Below, in pieces: positions 29,468 to 40,927 of a DNA stretch of 64,000 nt; position 1 is the stretch's first letter, and the number at the start of each line of letters is the position of its first letter. The position numbers and the translations under genes were made by a program. The stretch is from an uncultured Luminiphilus sp. (GTDB lineage: Bacteria > Pseudomonadota > Gammaproteobacteria > Pseudomonadales > Halieaceae). Location: contig CALSMP010000004.1 of assembly GCA_943787485.1 (NCBI GenBank), positions 1 to 64,000 on the forward strand. The letters are read 5' to 3'. The notes under the pieces are model-generated. The model saw only the letters and a list, made by a program, of their open reading frames with translations, searched no databases and was not told the origin of the DNA.

Positions 29468-29764
29468 TTAAAAACCCGACTTGAGGGATCGATTAACTCG
29501 TTCTCTAAGCTCTTTTCCTGGCTTGAAATGAGGGACGTGTTTCCCCTCTAGCTCGACGCTGTCCCCGGTTTTTGGATTTCTTCCGCGTCGGGGTTCTCGA
29601 TAATGCAACGAGAAACTGCCAAAGCCTCTGATTTCAATCCGCTCCCCACCCGCCAGCGTCTCAGCCATATGATCTATGATGAGCTTTACAGCGAGCTCTA
29701 CATCTTTGGCGCTGAGCTGGTCTTGGCGCGAAGCCATTAACTCGATAAGTTCGCTGCGGGTCAT
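29468..29764 (-). CDS. ihfB: Integration host factor beta subunit
   Basis: [33 protein letters not shown]...[27 protein letters not shown]. Confidence 0.95.
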   Translation of the reverse strand: MTRSELIELMASRQDQLSAKDVELAVKLIIDHMAETLAGGERIEIRGFGSFSLHYREPRRGRNPKTGDSVELEGKHVPHFKPGKELRERVNRSLKSGF

Positions 29765-29844
29765 AGCTGTGTACGTGATGATAGGACTCGGCCTATTTTC
29801 CACAGCTGGGCAAAGGTTGCAACTCATTCATTTCAAACAAAATT

Positions 29845-29876
29845 TTAAAAAAAAGGCCCTGAAGCGGGCCTTTTAT
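29845..29876 (-). terminator. Rho-independent terminator downstream of rpsA
   Basis: Minus strand reads AAAAGGCCC GCTTCA GGGCCTTTTTTTT, GC-rich stem plus T tract, about 20 bp past the rpsA stop. Confidence 0.85.
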
Positions 29877-29897
29877 CCTGGATTGCGCGAAATGCCT

Positions 29898-31571
29898 TCA
29901 CTGGCCGTCCATCTGCGCCTTGATAAGATCACCAATAGTACCGGGGGACGCGGCCTCATCTTGCTGCTTCAACGACTCCACGGCTTCCTTCTCATCCTCA
30001 ACATCCTTGGCTTTGATCGACAAGCCTAAGGATCGGTTCTTGCGATCCACGTTGATGATCTTGGCTTCGACAGAATCACCCACATTCAGCACTGATCGCG
30101 CGTCATCAACCCGATCTACGCTAATATCCGAGGCCTTAAGGTAACCCTCAACTTCCTCGCTCAGCTTGATCGTGGCACCCTTCGCATCTACCTCGGTGAC
30201 GGTGCCCGTGACGATGGTACCCTTGTCGTTGTCGCTGACGTAAAGACTAAATCCGTCTTCCTCCATCTGCTTAACACCAAGAGAAATACGTTCACGCTCG
30301 GGGTCAATTGATAGGATTACCGTCTCAATCTCATCGCCCTTCTTGTAGTTCCGAACGGCTTCTTCTCCGGTCTCATTCCAACTGATGTCGCTGAGATGAA
30401 CCAAGCCATCGATGTTACCGTCGAGACCGATGAAGATGCCGAAATCCGTAATCGACTTGATGGTACCGGAGATGCGATCACCTTTTGCGTGGTCTGCTGC
30501 AAATGCATCCCAGGGATTCTGAGTACACTGCTTTATACCGAGAGAGATACGACGACGCTCTTGATCGATATCGAGAACCATGACTTCAACTTCATCACCC
30601 AGCTGTACGATCTTGGACGGATGAACGTTCTTGTTAGTCCAATCCATTTCAGAAACGTGTACTAGCCCCTCAACACCTTCCTCAATCTCGGCAAAACAAC
30701 CGTAATCGGTGAGGTTGGTAATCCGGGCATTGGTGCGGCTTCCCTCTGGGTATCGGTTAGTGATTTCAACCCATGGATCTTCACCCAACTGTTTTAGACC
30801 AAGCGATACGCGATTGCGCTCACGATCAAACTTGAGGATCTTCACGTCCATTTCCTGACCGACTTCAACGATCTCACTTGGGTGCTTGATGCGCTTCCAG
30901 GCCATATCAGTAATGTGAAGTAGGCCGTCAACGCCGCCCAGATCAACAAAAGCGCCGTAATCCGTCAAATTCTTGACGACACCCTTAACGGACATGCCTT
31001 CTTGCAGGTTCTGGAGCAGCTCTTCGCGCTCTTGGCTGTTGGCGGCTTCCATGACGGCTCGCCGTGAGACCACCACGTTGTTTCTTTTCTGGTCGAGCTT
31101 TATGACTTTAAAGTCGAGCTCTTTGCCTTCGAGGTGCGTGGTTTCGCGTATGGGCCGCACATCGATCAGCGAGCCGGGCAAAAATGCACGAATCGAATCG
31201 ATATCTACGGTAAAACCGCCTTTGACCTTACCGTTGATGATACCCACCACGACTTCTTCCGCCACGTGAGCTGCCTCGAGTCGCTTCCAAGCCTCGGCGC
31301 GCTTCGCCTTCTCTCGGGATAGCTTGGTCTCACCAAAACCGTCTTCAACGGTTTCGAGCGCCACCTGTACTTCATCACCAACGTTGAGCGTGCACTCACC
31401 ATTGGCGTTAATAAACTGGTCGAGCGGTATAACACCCTCAGACTTGAGTCCGGCGTGAACCGTTACCCACTCATTATCGATATCGATGACAACACCCGTC
31501 ACAATGGAACCGGGCTCCATGTCAACGGTCTTTAAACTTTCTTCAAATAATTCGGCGAAGGATTCGCTCAT
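29898..31571 (-). CDS. rpsA: 30S ribosomal protein S1
   Basis: Multiple S1 domains ([32 protein letters not shown]). Confidence 0.97.
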   Translation of the reverse strand: MSESFAELFEESLKTVDMEPGSIVTGVVIDIDNEWVTVHAGLKSEGVIPLDQFINANGECTLNVGDEVQVALETVEDGFGETKLSREKAKRAEAWKRLEAAHVAEEVVVGIINGKVKGGFTVDIDSIRAFLPGSLIDVRPIRETTHLEGKELDFKVIKLDQKRNNVVVSRRAVMEAANSQEREELLQNLQEGMSVKGVVKNLTDYGAFVDLGGVDGLLHITDMAWKRIKHPSEIVEVGQEMDVKILKFDRERNRVSLGLKQLGEDPWVEITNRYPEGSRTNARITNLTDYGCFAEIEEGVEGLVHVSEMDWTNKNVHPSKIVQLGDEVEVMVLDIDQERRRISLGIKQCTQNPWDAFAADHAKGDRISGTIKSITDFGIFIGLDGNIDGLVHLSDISWNETGEEAVRNYKKGDEIETVILSIDPERERISLGVKQMEEDGFSLYVSDNDKGTIVTGTVTEVDAKGATIKLSEEVEGYLKASDISVDRVDDARSVLNVGDSVEAKIINVDRKNRSLGLSIKAKDVEDEKEAVESLKQQDEAASPGTIGDLIKAQMDGQ

Positions 31572-31655
31572 GAGATTTACCTGTGGTTGCGACGCTCTAA
31601 AGTCACTTTGCTAACTTTGCGTCTTAGCCGGTATCCAGACTCACCGGGTCTGTCG

Positions 31656-32378
31656 TCAGTTCGCGGAATCCGAGGTGTCTGGCCTGTCGCCGGATGTCCG
31701 CCCTACAAGTCCCCTGGAAGCCATAAGGTCGGTCACCTGAGAGAACACCTGCTCCGCAGTCAACGTTGTGCTGTCAAGCGTCACGGCGTCTTCAGCGGCA
31801 ACCAGCGGCGATATCGACCGGGAGGAATCCCGAGCATCGCGGTCTCGTATGCTATCCAGAAGGCGCGGCAGGCTAACACTTTCGCCTTTTTCTAGCAACT
31901 GGGAATATCGCCGCTCTGCCCGGGCTTCTGCGCTGGCGGTCAGAAAAATTTTCAACGGTGCGTCGGGGAATACTTGGGTACCCATATCGCGGCCGTCTGC
32001 GATCAAACCCGGGAACCTGGCCCACTCACGCTGTCTGGCCAGCAGTGCCTCTCGAACCCTGGGCAACACCGCCACGGCCGACGCGCCTTTGCTGCCGAGT
32101 TCAGATCGAATTTCAGCGGTGACATCAACGCCATCAAGCCAGACATGCACTTCGCGATCTCCGACAACAAATTCGGCATTGAGTGTACGAGCAATAGCTG
32201 CAGCACCTTCTTCATTGGTCCAGGCAACATCCGCGTTCAGACACGCCTTGCCCACGACGCGGTAGAGAGCGCCACTGTCGAGCAGGTGCCACTGGCAATG
32301 TTTCGCCAGCCGCATCGCCAGCGTGCCCTTGCCTGCACCACTGGGCCCATCGATACAGACGACCGGGGTAGAAGTCAC
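31656..32378 (-). CDS. cmk: Cytidylate kinase
   Basis: VVCIDGPSGAGKGTLAMRLAK; LIADGRDMGTQVFPDAPLKIFLTASAEARAERR. Confidence 0.95.
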   Translation of the reverse strand: MTSTPVVCIDGPSGAGKGTLAMRLAKHCQWHLLDSGALYRVVGKACLNADVAWTNEEGAAAIARTLNAEFVVGDREVHVWLDGVDVTAEIRSELGSKGASAVAVLPRVREALLARQREWARFPGLIADGRDMGTQVFPDAPLKIFLTASAEARAERRYSQLLEKGESVSLPRLLDSIRDRDARDSSRSISPLVAAEDAVTLDSTTLTAEQVFSQVTDLMASRGLVGRTSGDRPDTSDSAN

Positions 32379-33676
32379 AGCGTCATATCCAGCTGCAACC
32401 CCACGCCGCTGGCGAGATCGGCAAAACCGGGGAAAGAGGTTGCGACATGGTCACAGTCTAAAATAGTGATCGGGCCCTGGGCGCGCAATGCCGCCATCGA
32501 AAAGCTCATGGCAATTCTATGATCATCGAAGGTCTCGATGGTCGCACTCCCCATCGACCCACCCTCAATACGAATACCATCTGGGGTTGGTTGGTTGACA
32601 ATTCCCAACGCATCAAGGCCGCGTGCCATTGACGCGATGCGATCGCTCTCCTTAACCCGCAGCTCCTCCGCGCCAGTGAGAATCGTCGTGCCCTCGGCAC
32701 AGGCTGCGGCGATAAACAGTGCCGGAAACTCATCGATCGCCAGAGGAACAAATTCCTCTGGTATTTGAATGCCTTTTAGCGGCGCGTAGCGCACCCGCAG
32801 GTCTGCCACCGGCTCACCGCCAACCTCTCGTGGATTGATAATCTCGATATTTGCACCCATTAAATCCAAAATGCTGAGTACGCCGGTCCGCGTTGGATTC
32901 ATTCCAACATGCCGCAGCAGAAGATCAGAACCGGGTGCAATACTGGCACCAATCAGAAAGAAGGCCGCGGAGGAGATGTCGGCGGGAATGTCTATATCCG
33001 CTGCCTGTAAGCTGCCCCCTCCCTCGACACTAATCACACCACTGGCTTCTTCCACCGAATAACCAAAGCCGCGCAGCATTCTCTCAGTATGATCACGGGT
33101 AGGGGCAGGTTCGGTAACGGAAGTTCGACCGCTGGCCATCAAACCGGCCAGCAGTACACAAGACTTTACCTGGGCGCTGGCAATAGGTAGATCATAGTGA
33201 ATACCTCGCAGAGGCTGCCCACCGAGTATCTGCAAGGGCGGGCGGCCATCGGGCGCAGAGGTAATAGAAGCACCCATTTTTTCCAGTGGCGTGATGACTC
33301 GACCCATGGGGCGCTTCATGAGTGAGGCATCGCCGACCAACTCGGTGTTAAAAGTCTGCCCCGCAAGCAAACCGCTGAGCAAACGCATGCTGGTACCCGA
33401 GTTACCCATATCGAGCGGATGCTCTGGTGCCGACAGGCCATTGAGCCCTGCCCCATGGATAGACAGGCGCCCGCCCGTCGGGCCATCAATGCGCACTCCC
33501 ATTGCCCGAAAAGCCGCCACGGTAGCGAGCGCATCTTCGCCCTCTAAAAAGCCCTGAACCTGAGTTACTCCATCAGCCAGCGCCCCGAGCATGACCGAGC
33601 GATGAGACATGGACTTATCTCCCGGCACCCGAATATCTCCCGTAAGAGCACCTCCTGGCTGGACAACAAATTTCAC
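32375..33676 (-). CDS. aroA: 3-phosphoshikimate 1-carboxyvinyltransferase
   Basis: GDIRVPGDKSMSHRSVMLGALADG; LDMGNSGTSMRLLSGLLA; DHRIAMSFS. Confidence 0.96.
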   Translation of the reverse strand: MKFVVQPGGALTGDIRVPGDKSMSHRSVMLGALADGVTQVQGFLEGEDALATVAAFRAMGVRIDGPTGGRLSIHGAGLNGLSAPEHPLDMGNSGTSMRLLSGLLAGQTFNTELVGDASLMKRPMGRVITPLEKMGASITSAPDGRPPLQILGGQPLRGIHYDLPIASAQVKSCVLLAGLMASGRTSVTEPAPTRDHTERMLRGFGYSVEEASGVISVEGGGSLQAADIDIPADISSAAFFLIGASIAPGSDLLLRHVGMNPTRTGVLSILDLMGANIEIINPREVGGEPVADLRVRYAPLKGIQIPEEFVPLAIDEFPALFIAAACAEGTTILTGAEELRVKESDRIASMARGLDALGIVNQPTPDGIRIEGGSMGSATIETFDDHRIAMSFSMAALRAQGPITILDCDHVATSFPGFADLASGVGLQLDMTL

Positions 33677-34626
33677 GATTCACCGCCCTGTTCTTCGCTG
33701 GGATCACTCGCCACCTCTTGTGCCAAGATTTCTTGAGCCAAAGCATCGTCGAGTACCGGGTTGAGAATTCTGTCGTGGCGGCGGCGCACCTCTTTACATC
33801 GGCCGAAATAGCGCTCAAGTGCATCGCTATCTCTATCAGCAACCCAACCTTTTAACTCCGCGATTTCTGCCTCGACCCGCGACAGCGCTGCGTTAATGGC
33901 AGCGCCATTAGTCAAGGCAACATCGCGCCACATAACCGGGTCCGATCCCGCGATTCGAGTCATATCGCGCAGGGCACCACCGCCATGACGCATAGGATCC
34001 AAGGGGTCATCTGCCAACGCGTTGGTCAGCGCATAAGCCAGTAAATGTGGTGAGTGGCTACTCGCGGCTAAGGCAGCATCATGATCATCCACACTCATGG
34101 TGGTAATGCGGGAGCCGGCTGCTCGCCACATTGCCGCGACGGTCTCGACTGCCTCTCGCTCGGTGTTTTCCAGGGGCGTGAGTATGACTTCTCTGCCCGC
34201 GAACAGCGTGGCCTGCGCAGATTCAACGCCACTGTGTTCAAGCCCGGCAATAGGGTGCCCCGGCACGAACCGCGGATACTCCGAGCCGGCGCGCTCTACC
34301 ACCCAGCCCTTGATGCTGGCCATATCGGTAATAACGGAGGGGCTTTCAAGCGCCGTCAGCTTGGGCAATATTTCGGCCAGCAGGTCACCCGAGGCCATCG
34401 GTGGAGCACCCACAACAATCACTTCCGCGCCGTCAATCGCCTCTTCAAGATCCAAGGTGTAACCGTCAATGACGCTCAGTTTCACCCCCCGGAGCAAACT
34501 CGCTTCCCGCGGTCCCCAGGCCCGCAGGGAACCCTGCCAGCCGGACGCGCGAAGGGCGAGCGCCAGGGATCCTGAGATGAGCCCAAGTCCAAGAAAAACG
34601 ACTGATTTAGCCCTAAAGCTTGACAC
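33673..34626 (-). CDS. tyrA: Prephenate dehydrogenase
   Basis: VVFLGLGLISGSLALALRASGW; FVPGHPIAGLEHSGVESA; SHSPHLLAYAL. Confidence 0.92.
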   Translation of the reverse strand: MSSFRAKSVVFLGLGLISGSLALALRASGWQGSLRAWGPREASLLRGVKLSVIDGYTLDLEEAIDGAEVIVVGAPPMASGDLLAEILPKLTALESPSVITDMASIKGWVVERAGSEYPRFVPGHPIAGLEHSGVESAQATLFAGREVILTPLENTEREAVETVAAMWRAAGSRITTMSVDDHDAALAASSHSPHLLAYALTNALADDPLDPMRHGGGALRDMTRIAGSDPVMWRDVALTNGAAINAALSRVEAEIAELKGWVADRDSDALERYFGRCKEVRRRHDRILNPVLDDALAQEILAQEVASDPSEEQGGES

Positions 34627-34638
34627 CGTCCAGTATCC

Positions 34639-35742
34639 CTACAGAGGGGCTCGCGGATAAGAGCCAAGCCTCTTCAGCATGATGGACTGCTCCTCGAGCT
34701 CTTTCATGATGTTAGCGACCACCTCGTCGTCAAGGTGGCCCTCAAACTCGATGAAAAACACGTAGGTCCACTTCTCGGTCTTGGACGGCCGCGAATCGAT
34801 GCGCGTCAAGCTGATCCCCGCCTCTTCAAATGGCCGTAACAAATTCAGCAGGGCACCGGGTCGATTCCTGCTAGCGATAAGCACGGAGGTCTTGTCCACG
34901 CCACTGGGCGGAACAAACTCATTGCCGAGCACCAAGAAACGGGTGGTGTTGCTGGCGTAATCCTGAATCGAGGAAGATCGGCAAACAAGCGGATACATTT
35001 CCGCTGCCAACTCTCCAGCGATCGCCGCAACGCCCTCCTCCTCACTGGCTCGCCTGGCCGCCTCACCATTACTCGGGGCCTCTTCCCGCGCAACACTTGG
35101 CAGGTTGGTGTCGAGCCAACTGCGACATTGAGCCAGCGCTTGGGGATGTCCGGTGACACAGGAAAGGGGCCCCGAGCCGGTCTTGTCACCCACAAAAAGG
35201 TGGTGAATAACGGGAAGCTCAACCTCGCCAACGATCTTGACCGAGGACTCTAAAAAACAATCCAGTGTCTGCCCGACCATACCCTCGGTCGAGTTTTCTA
35301 CCGGAACGATACCAAAGTCGCAGCGCCGCTCTTCTACCTGCCGAAAAACAGCCGTAATTGACTTATGGGTTTCCTGAATCGCCGACTGACCAAAATGCTT
35401 GCGAGCAGCGGCTTGGGTATAGGTGCCCGGCGGACCAAGATAAGCAACCGTCAAGGGCTGCTCCAACGCCAAACAACTGGACATGATCTCGCGAAATATT
35501 CGCGCCACATAGTCAGAGGGCAGCGGACCTGAATTCCGATCTTGAATGGCGCGCAGGACCTGTGCTTCACGCTCGGGGCGATAGAACAAAGGGGCGTCCT
35601 CAGCGGCAAGCCGAGACGCCTCTAATTTAACGATGGCGACTTCCTGCGCGCACTTCGCTCGCTCACTAATCAACTCGAGCAGTTGCGTATCTATGGCATC
35701 GATCCGCGCCCTGATAGCGCTCAGCTGTTCATCAGTGGCCAT
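34639..35742 (-). CDS. pheA: Chorismate mutase/prephenate dehydratase
   Basis: N-terminal CM helix domain, VAYLGPPGTYTQAAARKHFG, ENSTEGMVGQTLD, ESRPSKTEKW-type ACT segment. Confidence 0.95.
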   Translation of the reverse strand: MATDEQLSAIRARIDAIDTQLLELISERAKCAQEVAIVKLEASRLAAEDAPLFYRPEREAQVLRAIQDRNSGPLPSDYVARIFREIMSSCLALEQPLTVAYLGPPGTYTQAAARKHFGQSAIQETHKSITAVFRQVEERRCDFGIVPVENSTEGMVGQTLDCFLESSVKIVGEVELPVIHHLFVGDKTGSGPLSCVTGHPQALAQCRSWLDTNLPSVAREEAPSNGEAARRASEEEGVAAIAGELAAEMYPLVCRSSSIQDYASNTTRFLVLGNEFVPPSGVDKTSVLIASRNRPGALLNLLRPFEEAGISLTRIDSRPSKTEKWTYVFFIEFEGHLDDEVVANIMKELEEQSIMLKRLGSYPRAPL

Positions 35743-35745
35743 CAC

Positions 35746-36825
35746 TCACCCCCGACGACGCTCGAAATCGCGCATAAAGTCACACAGCGCATGGACCGAC
35801 GATTCCGGCACAGCGTTGTAAATACTCGCGCGCATGCCTCCCACCGAACGATGTCCCTTGAGATTGAGCAATCCCGCCTCCTCGGCCTCACTCAGGAAAA
35901 CTTTGTCCAGCGTATCATCCGCGAGAGTGAAAGGAACATTCATCCATGAGCGACTCGCGAGCTCTACCGGGCTGGCATAAAACGGCGATTGGTCAATAAG
36001 CGTGTAGAGCAGACTTGCTTTGCGCTGATTGATCTCCGCCATAGCAGTCAGGCCGCCAAGATCCTCGAGCCATTGAAAGACAAGTCCGGCCAGGTAAATA
36101 GAGAACGTGGGCGGCGTGTTGTACATAGATTGACTTTCTTCAGCCACCGTCCAGCTGAGCGTGGCAGGACAAGAATCCGAGGCCGTCCCGAGTAAATCTT
36201 TCCTCACAATCACCACCACAAGACCAGCGGGGCCGATGTTTTTCTGAGCCCCGGCGTAAATCACGCCAAACTGAGTGACATCAAGCGGACGGGATAACAG
36301 CGTTGAGGACATATCCGCCACCAGAGGCACCGGCACGTTGGGCACTGAAGAAAACTCCAGGCCGCCAATGGTCTCGTTAGGACAGTAATGCAGGTAGGCC
36401 GCGTCCGCGTTGACTTGCCAGGATTCTACCGCCGGGATACGACAAAAATTATCCTCAGCGCCCGAGGCAACCACTTTCGCCTCAATAAATCGCCCCCCCT
36501 CTGCGACCGCCTTTTTGGACCACTGGCCCGTCACCACATAATCCGCAGCGGCCCCAGTGGATCCAAGATTTTGTGGGATCGCCGCAAACTGCTGGCTGGC
36601 ACCCCCTTGCAAAAACAACACCGCGTAATCATCACCAATAGATAACAGGCGGCGCAGGCTGGCCTCGGCAGATTGAATGACTGATTCAAACTCGGGGCTC
36701 CGATGACTGAGCTCCATAATAGACGCACCCGCATGACCCCAGTCGAGAAGCTCGGCCTGCGCTTGCGCCAAAACAGCCTCAGGCAGCGCCGCTGGACCTG
36801 CGCAAAAATTGTGCTTTCGGGCCAC
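35746..36825 (-). CDS. serC: Phosphoserine aminotransferase
   Basis: NFCAGPAALPEAVLAQAQAELLDWGHAGASIMELSHRSPEF. Confidence 0.96.
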   Translation of the reverse strand: MARKHNFCAGPAALPEAVLAQAQAELLDWGHAGASIMELSHRSPEFESVIQSAEASLRRLLSIGDDYAVLFLQGGASQQFAAIPQNLGSTGAAADYVVTGQWSKKAVAEGGRFIEAKVVASGAEDNFCRIPAVESWQVNADAAYLHYCPNETIGGLEFSSVPNVPVPLVADMSSTLLSRPLDVTQFGVIYAGAQKNIGPAGLVVVIVRKDLLGTASDSCPATLSWTVAEESQSMYNTPPTFSIYLAGLVFQWLEDLGGLTAMAEINQRKASLLYTLIDQSPFYASPVELASRSWMNVPFTLADDTLDKVFLSEAEEAGLLNLKGHRSVGGMRASIYNAVPESSVHALCDFMRDFERRRG

Positions 36826-36827
36826 GC

Positions 36828-39446
36828 CTAGTCTCCTGCCCCTGACTCTCCGTCGTCGGCTTCTGAGTCGCTGGCGTGCACTGGCGCAGTTTCTTCGACC
36901 GCGTCATCGTCCTCTGCAATACGGCTAATTCGGACAAGCTTTTCATCCTCGCGGGTTCTGATAACCCGCACACCCTGCGTATTGCGCCCTAACACCGAGA
37001 TTTCCTCGACACGGGTTCTAACCGCGGTCCCTTGGTCGGAGATCAGCATGATCTGATCGCCCTCAAATACTTGAGTCGCTCCCACCAAGGCGCCATTGCG
37101 CTGACTCGTTGACATGGCAATGACGCCCTTAGTACCCCGACCCTTAATGGGGAACTCATCGATGTCGGTGCGTTTGCCATAGCCATTTTCACTGACCGTC
37201 AGAATACGACTTTCAGCCCGTGGCACGATCAATGAGATAAGGCGATGCCCCTGCGCGAGATTAATCCCGCGCACTCCTCTCGCAGTTCGTCCCATCGCCC
37301 TGACATTGGTTTCCGCGAAGCGCACCGCTTTGCCCTCGCTCGAGAACAGCATGATGTCACAACTACCGTCAGTGACCGCGGTTCCCACCAGCCAATCGTC
37401 TTCGCCGAGCTCGATGGCCCGAAGCCCAACACTGCGCTGACGGGAAAATTGCGCGATATCGGTTTTCTTCACCGTGCCTCGCGCGGTAACCATGAAAATA
37501 TAATGACCGGCTTCATAGCCATCGATCGGTAAGATCGACGTGATTCGCTCGCCCTCATCGAGGGGCAGCAGATTTACCATCGGTCTACCACGGGAATTTC
37601 GGCTCGCCAGGGGAATATGGAACACCTTTAGCCAATACACTTTGCCATAGTCGGAAAAGCACAAGATTGTCGCGTGGGTGCTGGCAATGAGCAGATGCTC
37701 GACAAAATCTTCATCCTTTACAGCCGTCGCCGACCGACCGGTGCCCCCACGCCGCTGCGCTTGGTAGTCAGACAGGGACTGGGTCTTGGCGTACCCCTTG
37801 TTGGAAATGGTAACGACCCGATCCTCTTCCGTGATCAGATCTTCGACTTTCAAGTCGTGAGGAGAATCTGTGATTTCGGTCAGTCGATCGTCGCCAAACT
37901 CTTCGACCAATTCCTTAAGTTCATCACGGATGACCTGCCGCAATCGGTCAGGATCCTGAAGAATTTCAAGGTAATCGGCGATTTCAACAAGTTTATCCGA
38001 GTACTCCTGAAGCAACTTCTCATGCTCGAGCCCTGTCAACCGGTGCAGTCTGAGCTCAAGGATCGCCTGCGCCTGAGCTGGGGACAAGTGATAAGCCCCC
38101 TCTCGCAATCCAAACTCTGGCTCAAGATCATCAGGGCGGCAGGCATCGTCCCCCGCTCGCTCTAACATGGCTAATACATCTCCCGGCTGCCAAGGGGTCG
38201 CCACCAAGCCCTCTTTTGCATCGGCCGGCGTTGGCGATGTCTTAATGAGTTCGATAATCGCATCAATATTGGCGAGAGCAATCGCAAGGCCCTCAAGCAC
38301 GTGCCCCCTTTCTCGGGCTTTACGCAGCAGATATACGGTACGGCGAGTTACAACCTCCCTGCGATGGCGGACGAACGCCTCAATCATGTCGCGCAAATTC
38401 AGGGTCTTTGGCTGGCCGTCAACCAGCGCCACCATATTGATGCCCACTACCGACTGGAGCTGGGTTTGGGCGTACAAATTGTTGAGCACAACATCACCCA
38501 CTTCGCCACGCCGTAATTCGATGACTACGCGCAGCCCATCTTTATCAGACTCGTCTCGAAGCTCTGTGATGCCTTCGATTTTTTTCTCTTTCACCAGCTC
38601 AGCGATGCGCTCTATCAATCTCGCTTTATTTAGCTGATAGGGAATTTCATGGATGATAATGGTGTCCTTGCCCTTGGACTCGTCGGTGATTACCTCAGCC
38701 CTGGCCCGAACATAAATTCGGCCGCGCCCGGTGCGATAGGCCTGCACGATACCCGCCCGGCCATTGATAATAGCCGCCGTGGGAAAGTCGGGACCCGGGA
38801 TATATTCCATCAATCCATCAACGGAGATTTCGGGATTGTCGAGAAACGCAATACATCCAGCGACCACTTCGCGCATGTTGTGCGGCGGTATGTTGGTCGC
38901 CATGCCTACAGCGATTCCTGCAGAGCCGTTAATGAGCAGGTTGGGTGCGCGAGTAGGAAGAACGACGGGAATCCGTTCAGTGCCGTCGTAGTTGTCGACA
39001 AAATCGACGGTTTCCTTATCAAGATCCGCTAACAGCGCATGGGCAAGCTTGCTCATGCGAATTTCGGTGTAGCGCATTGCCGCCGCGGAATCCCCGTCGA
39101 TTGAGCCAAAGTTGCCCTGCCCGTCTACGAGGGTGTAGCGCAAAGAAAACTCCTGGGCCATCCGCACAATCGTGTCATAGACCGCTGAATCACCATGAGG
39201 GTGATATTTACCAATCACGTCGCCGACTACGCGCGCAGATTTTTTGTAGGCCTTGTTCCAGTCGTTATTGAGCTCGTTCATGGCGAACAAAACCCGACGA
39301 TGCACGGGCTTTAGGCCATCTCTGACGTCCGGGAGCGCACGCCCGACGATCACGCTCATTGCGTAGTCCATATAGGACTGTTTCAGTTCATCCTCGATAT
39401 TTACGGGGAGGACTTCTCGAGCAATTTCCTTGGGTATTTCTGCCAT
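36828..39446 (-). CDS. gyrA: DNA gyrase subunit A
   Basis: [56 protein letters not shown]. Confidence 0.97.
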   Translation of the reverse strand: MAEIPKEIAREVLPVNIEDELKQSYMDYAMSVIVGRALPDVRDGLKPVHRRVLFAMNELNNDWNKAYKKSARVVGDVIGKYHPHGDSAVYDTIVRMAQEFSLRYTLVDGQGNFGSIDGDSAAAMRYTEIRMSKLAHALLADLDKETVDFVDNYDGTERIPVVLPTRAPNLLINGSAGIAVGMATNIPPHNMREVVAGCIAFLDNPEISVDGLMEYIPGPDFPTAAIINGRAGIVQAYRTGRGRIYVRARAEVITDESKGKDTIIIHEIPYQLNKARLIERIAELVKEKKIEGITELRDESDKDGLRVVIELRRGEVGDVVLNNLYAQTQLQSVVGINMVALVDGQPKTLNLRDMIEAFVRHRREVVTRRTVYLLRKARERGHVLEGLAIALANIDAIIELIKTSPTPADAKEGLVATPWQPGDVLAMLERAGDDACRPDDLEPEFGLREGAYHLSPAQAQAILELRLHRLTGLEHEKLLQEYSDKLVEIADYLEILQDPDRLRQVIRDELKELVEEFGDDRLTEITDSPHDLKVEDLITEEDRVVTISNKGYAKTQSLSDYQAQRRGGTGRSATAVKDEDFVEHLLIASTHATILCFSDYGKVYWLKVFHIPLASRNSRGRPMVNLLPLDEGERITSILPIDGYEAGHYIFMVTARGTVKKTDIAQFSRQRSVGLRAIELGEDDWLVGTAVTDGSCDIMLFSSEGKAVRFAETNVRAMGRTARGVRGINLAQGHRLISLIVPRAESRILTVSENGYGKRTDIDEFPIKGRGTKGVIAMSTSQRNGALVGATQVFEGDQIMLISDQGTAVRTRVEEISVLGRNTQGVRVIRTREDEKLVRISRIAEDDDAVEETAPVHASDSEADDGESGAGD

Positions 39447-39577
39447 TCGGCCTGCTTCTCAGAGGGGGGTTATTTAGCGGTATTCGCCATTCGCTAAGGG
39501 TAACAAAATCAGGCGATTAACACCATCAAAACAAGCGGCGCAAACCCCGATTCTCGGTACCCGCTATACTCCAACTT

Positions 39578-40913
39578 ATGACTGGAAATAAATCACCACA
39601 CGCCGTCGATCTCGTTCTTCATCCGGAGTGGATTGTGCCCGTTATCCCTCGCCATCAGGTCTTGCAAGGGCACAGCTTGGCAGTGAGCGAGGGACGCATT
39701 ACCGCTGTCCTTGAGCGGGAAGCAGCACTTGCTATTCCGGCCGCGGAGCATTGCCGGCTTCCTGGCCACGCGCTCTTGCCCGGCTTGGTCAACGCCCATG
39801 GCCACAGCGCTATGAGCCTGTTTCGCGGTCTCGCGGACGACTATCCTCTCATGGAGTGGCTGCACGAACATATCTGGCCCGCCGAGGCGACTTTTGTCTC
39901 AGAAGCTTTCGTCCGCGATGGCACGGATTTGGCGCTGGTCGATCTTATTTTGGGCGGGTCGACCACTTTTAGTGACCAATATTTTTTTCCAGAGGTTACG
40001 GCCGAGTGCGCCGCGACCGCCGGCATCCGCGCCCAACTCGTGTTTCCCATTATCAACATAGAGACTGCATGGGCTCGAAATAGCGAGGAGTGTTTGCGCC
40101 AAGGGCTGGCGCTACGAGACAGCCTTCGCGATCACCCCCTCGTAGAAATTGGTTTTGGCGTTCACTCAACCTATAGCGTCGATACCGCGACCTTGAAGCA
40201 CGTCGCAACCCTGGCACATGAACTTGATGCCATCGTGCAAATTCACTTACACGAGACCCGGGGAGAGGTGGAAGACTCCATCGCGCGCTGCGGTGATCGC
40301 CCGATTGACGTCCTGTCGCAGGTAGGCATGCTAGGGCCAAAAACCCAATGTGTTCACATGACCAGTCTGTCTCGGGGAGATTTCGCGTTACTCAAAGACA
40401 GCAACAGCCACGTCATTCATTGTCCACGATCTAACATGAAGATCGCCTCCGGAATTTGCCCCACCCAGCGTCTACTTGGCCACGGCATCAATGTTGCGCT
40501 GGGAACCGACGGTGCTGCTAGCAACAATCGATTGAATATGTTGGCGGAAATGCAGGCAGCGGCACTTCTTGCCAAGCTGGAATCTCTGGAGGCCACCGCA
40601 CTCCCCGCCATGGCTGCACTCGAACTCGCCACCATCAATGGTGCCCGCGCCCTCGGCATGGAAAAAACCATTGGGTCACTGGAGGTCGGCAAACGCGCAG
40701 ATCTGATTGCGGTCGACCTGAGCCAACCGCACACTCAGCCGATTAACAATGTCATTTCACAACTGGTTTATGCCACCAGCGGGCAGGAAGTGACTCAGCA
40801 GCTGGGTTGATGGAAAAGCGTTGCTTCGAGATCGGGAAGTCATCGGACTGGACGTTCCCAACGTAATCGAAAGGGCCAGCCACTGGTCTAACCTCCTTAA
40901 AAACCGCGTGTAA
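39578..40913 (+). CDS. mtaD: 5-methylthioadenosine/S-adenosylhomocysteine deaminase-like amidohydrolase; apparent frameshift near 40804
   Basis: ALLPGLVNAHGHSAMSLFRGLADDYPLMEWL; GTDGAASNNRLNML. ORF track stops at 40810, but the next frame reads WVDGKALLRDREVIGLDVPNVIERASHWSNLLKNRV* to 40913, the expected C-terminus. Confidence 0.85.
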
Positions 40914-40927
40914 ACGGTGCTAAGACA

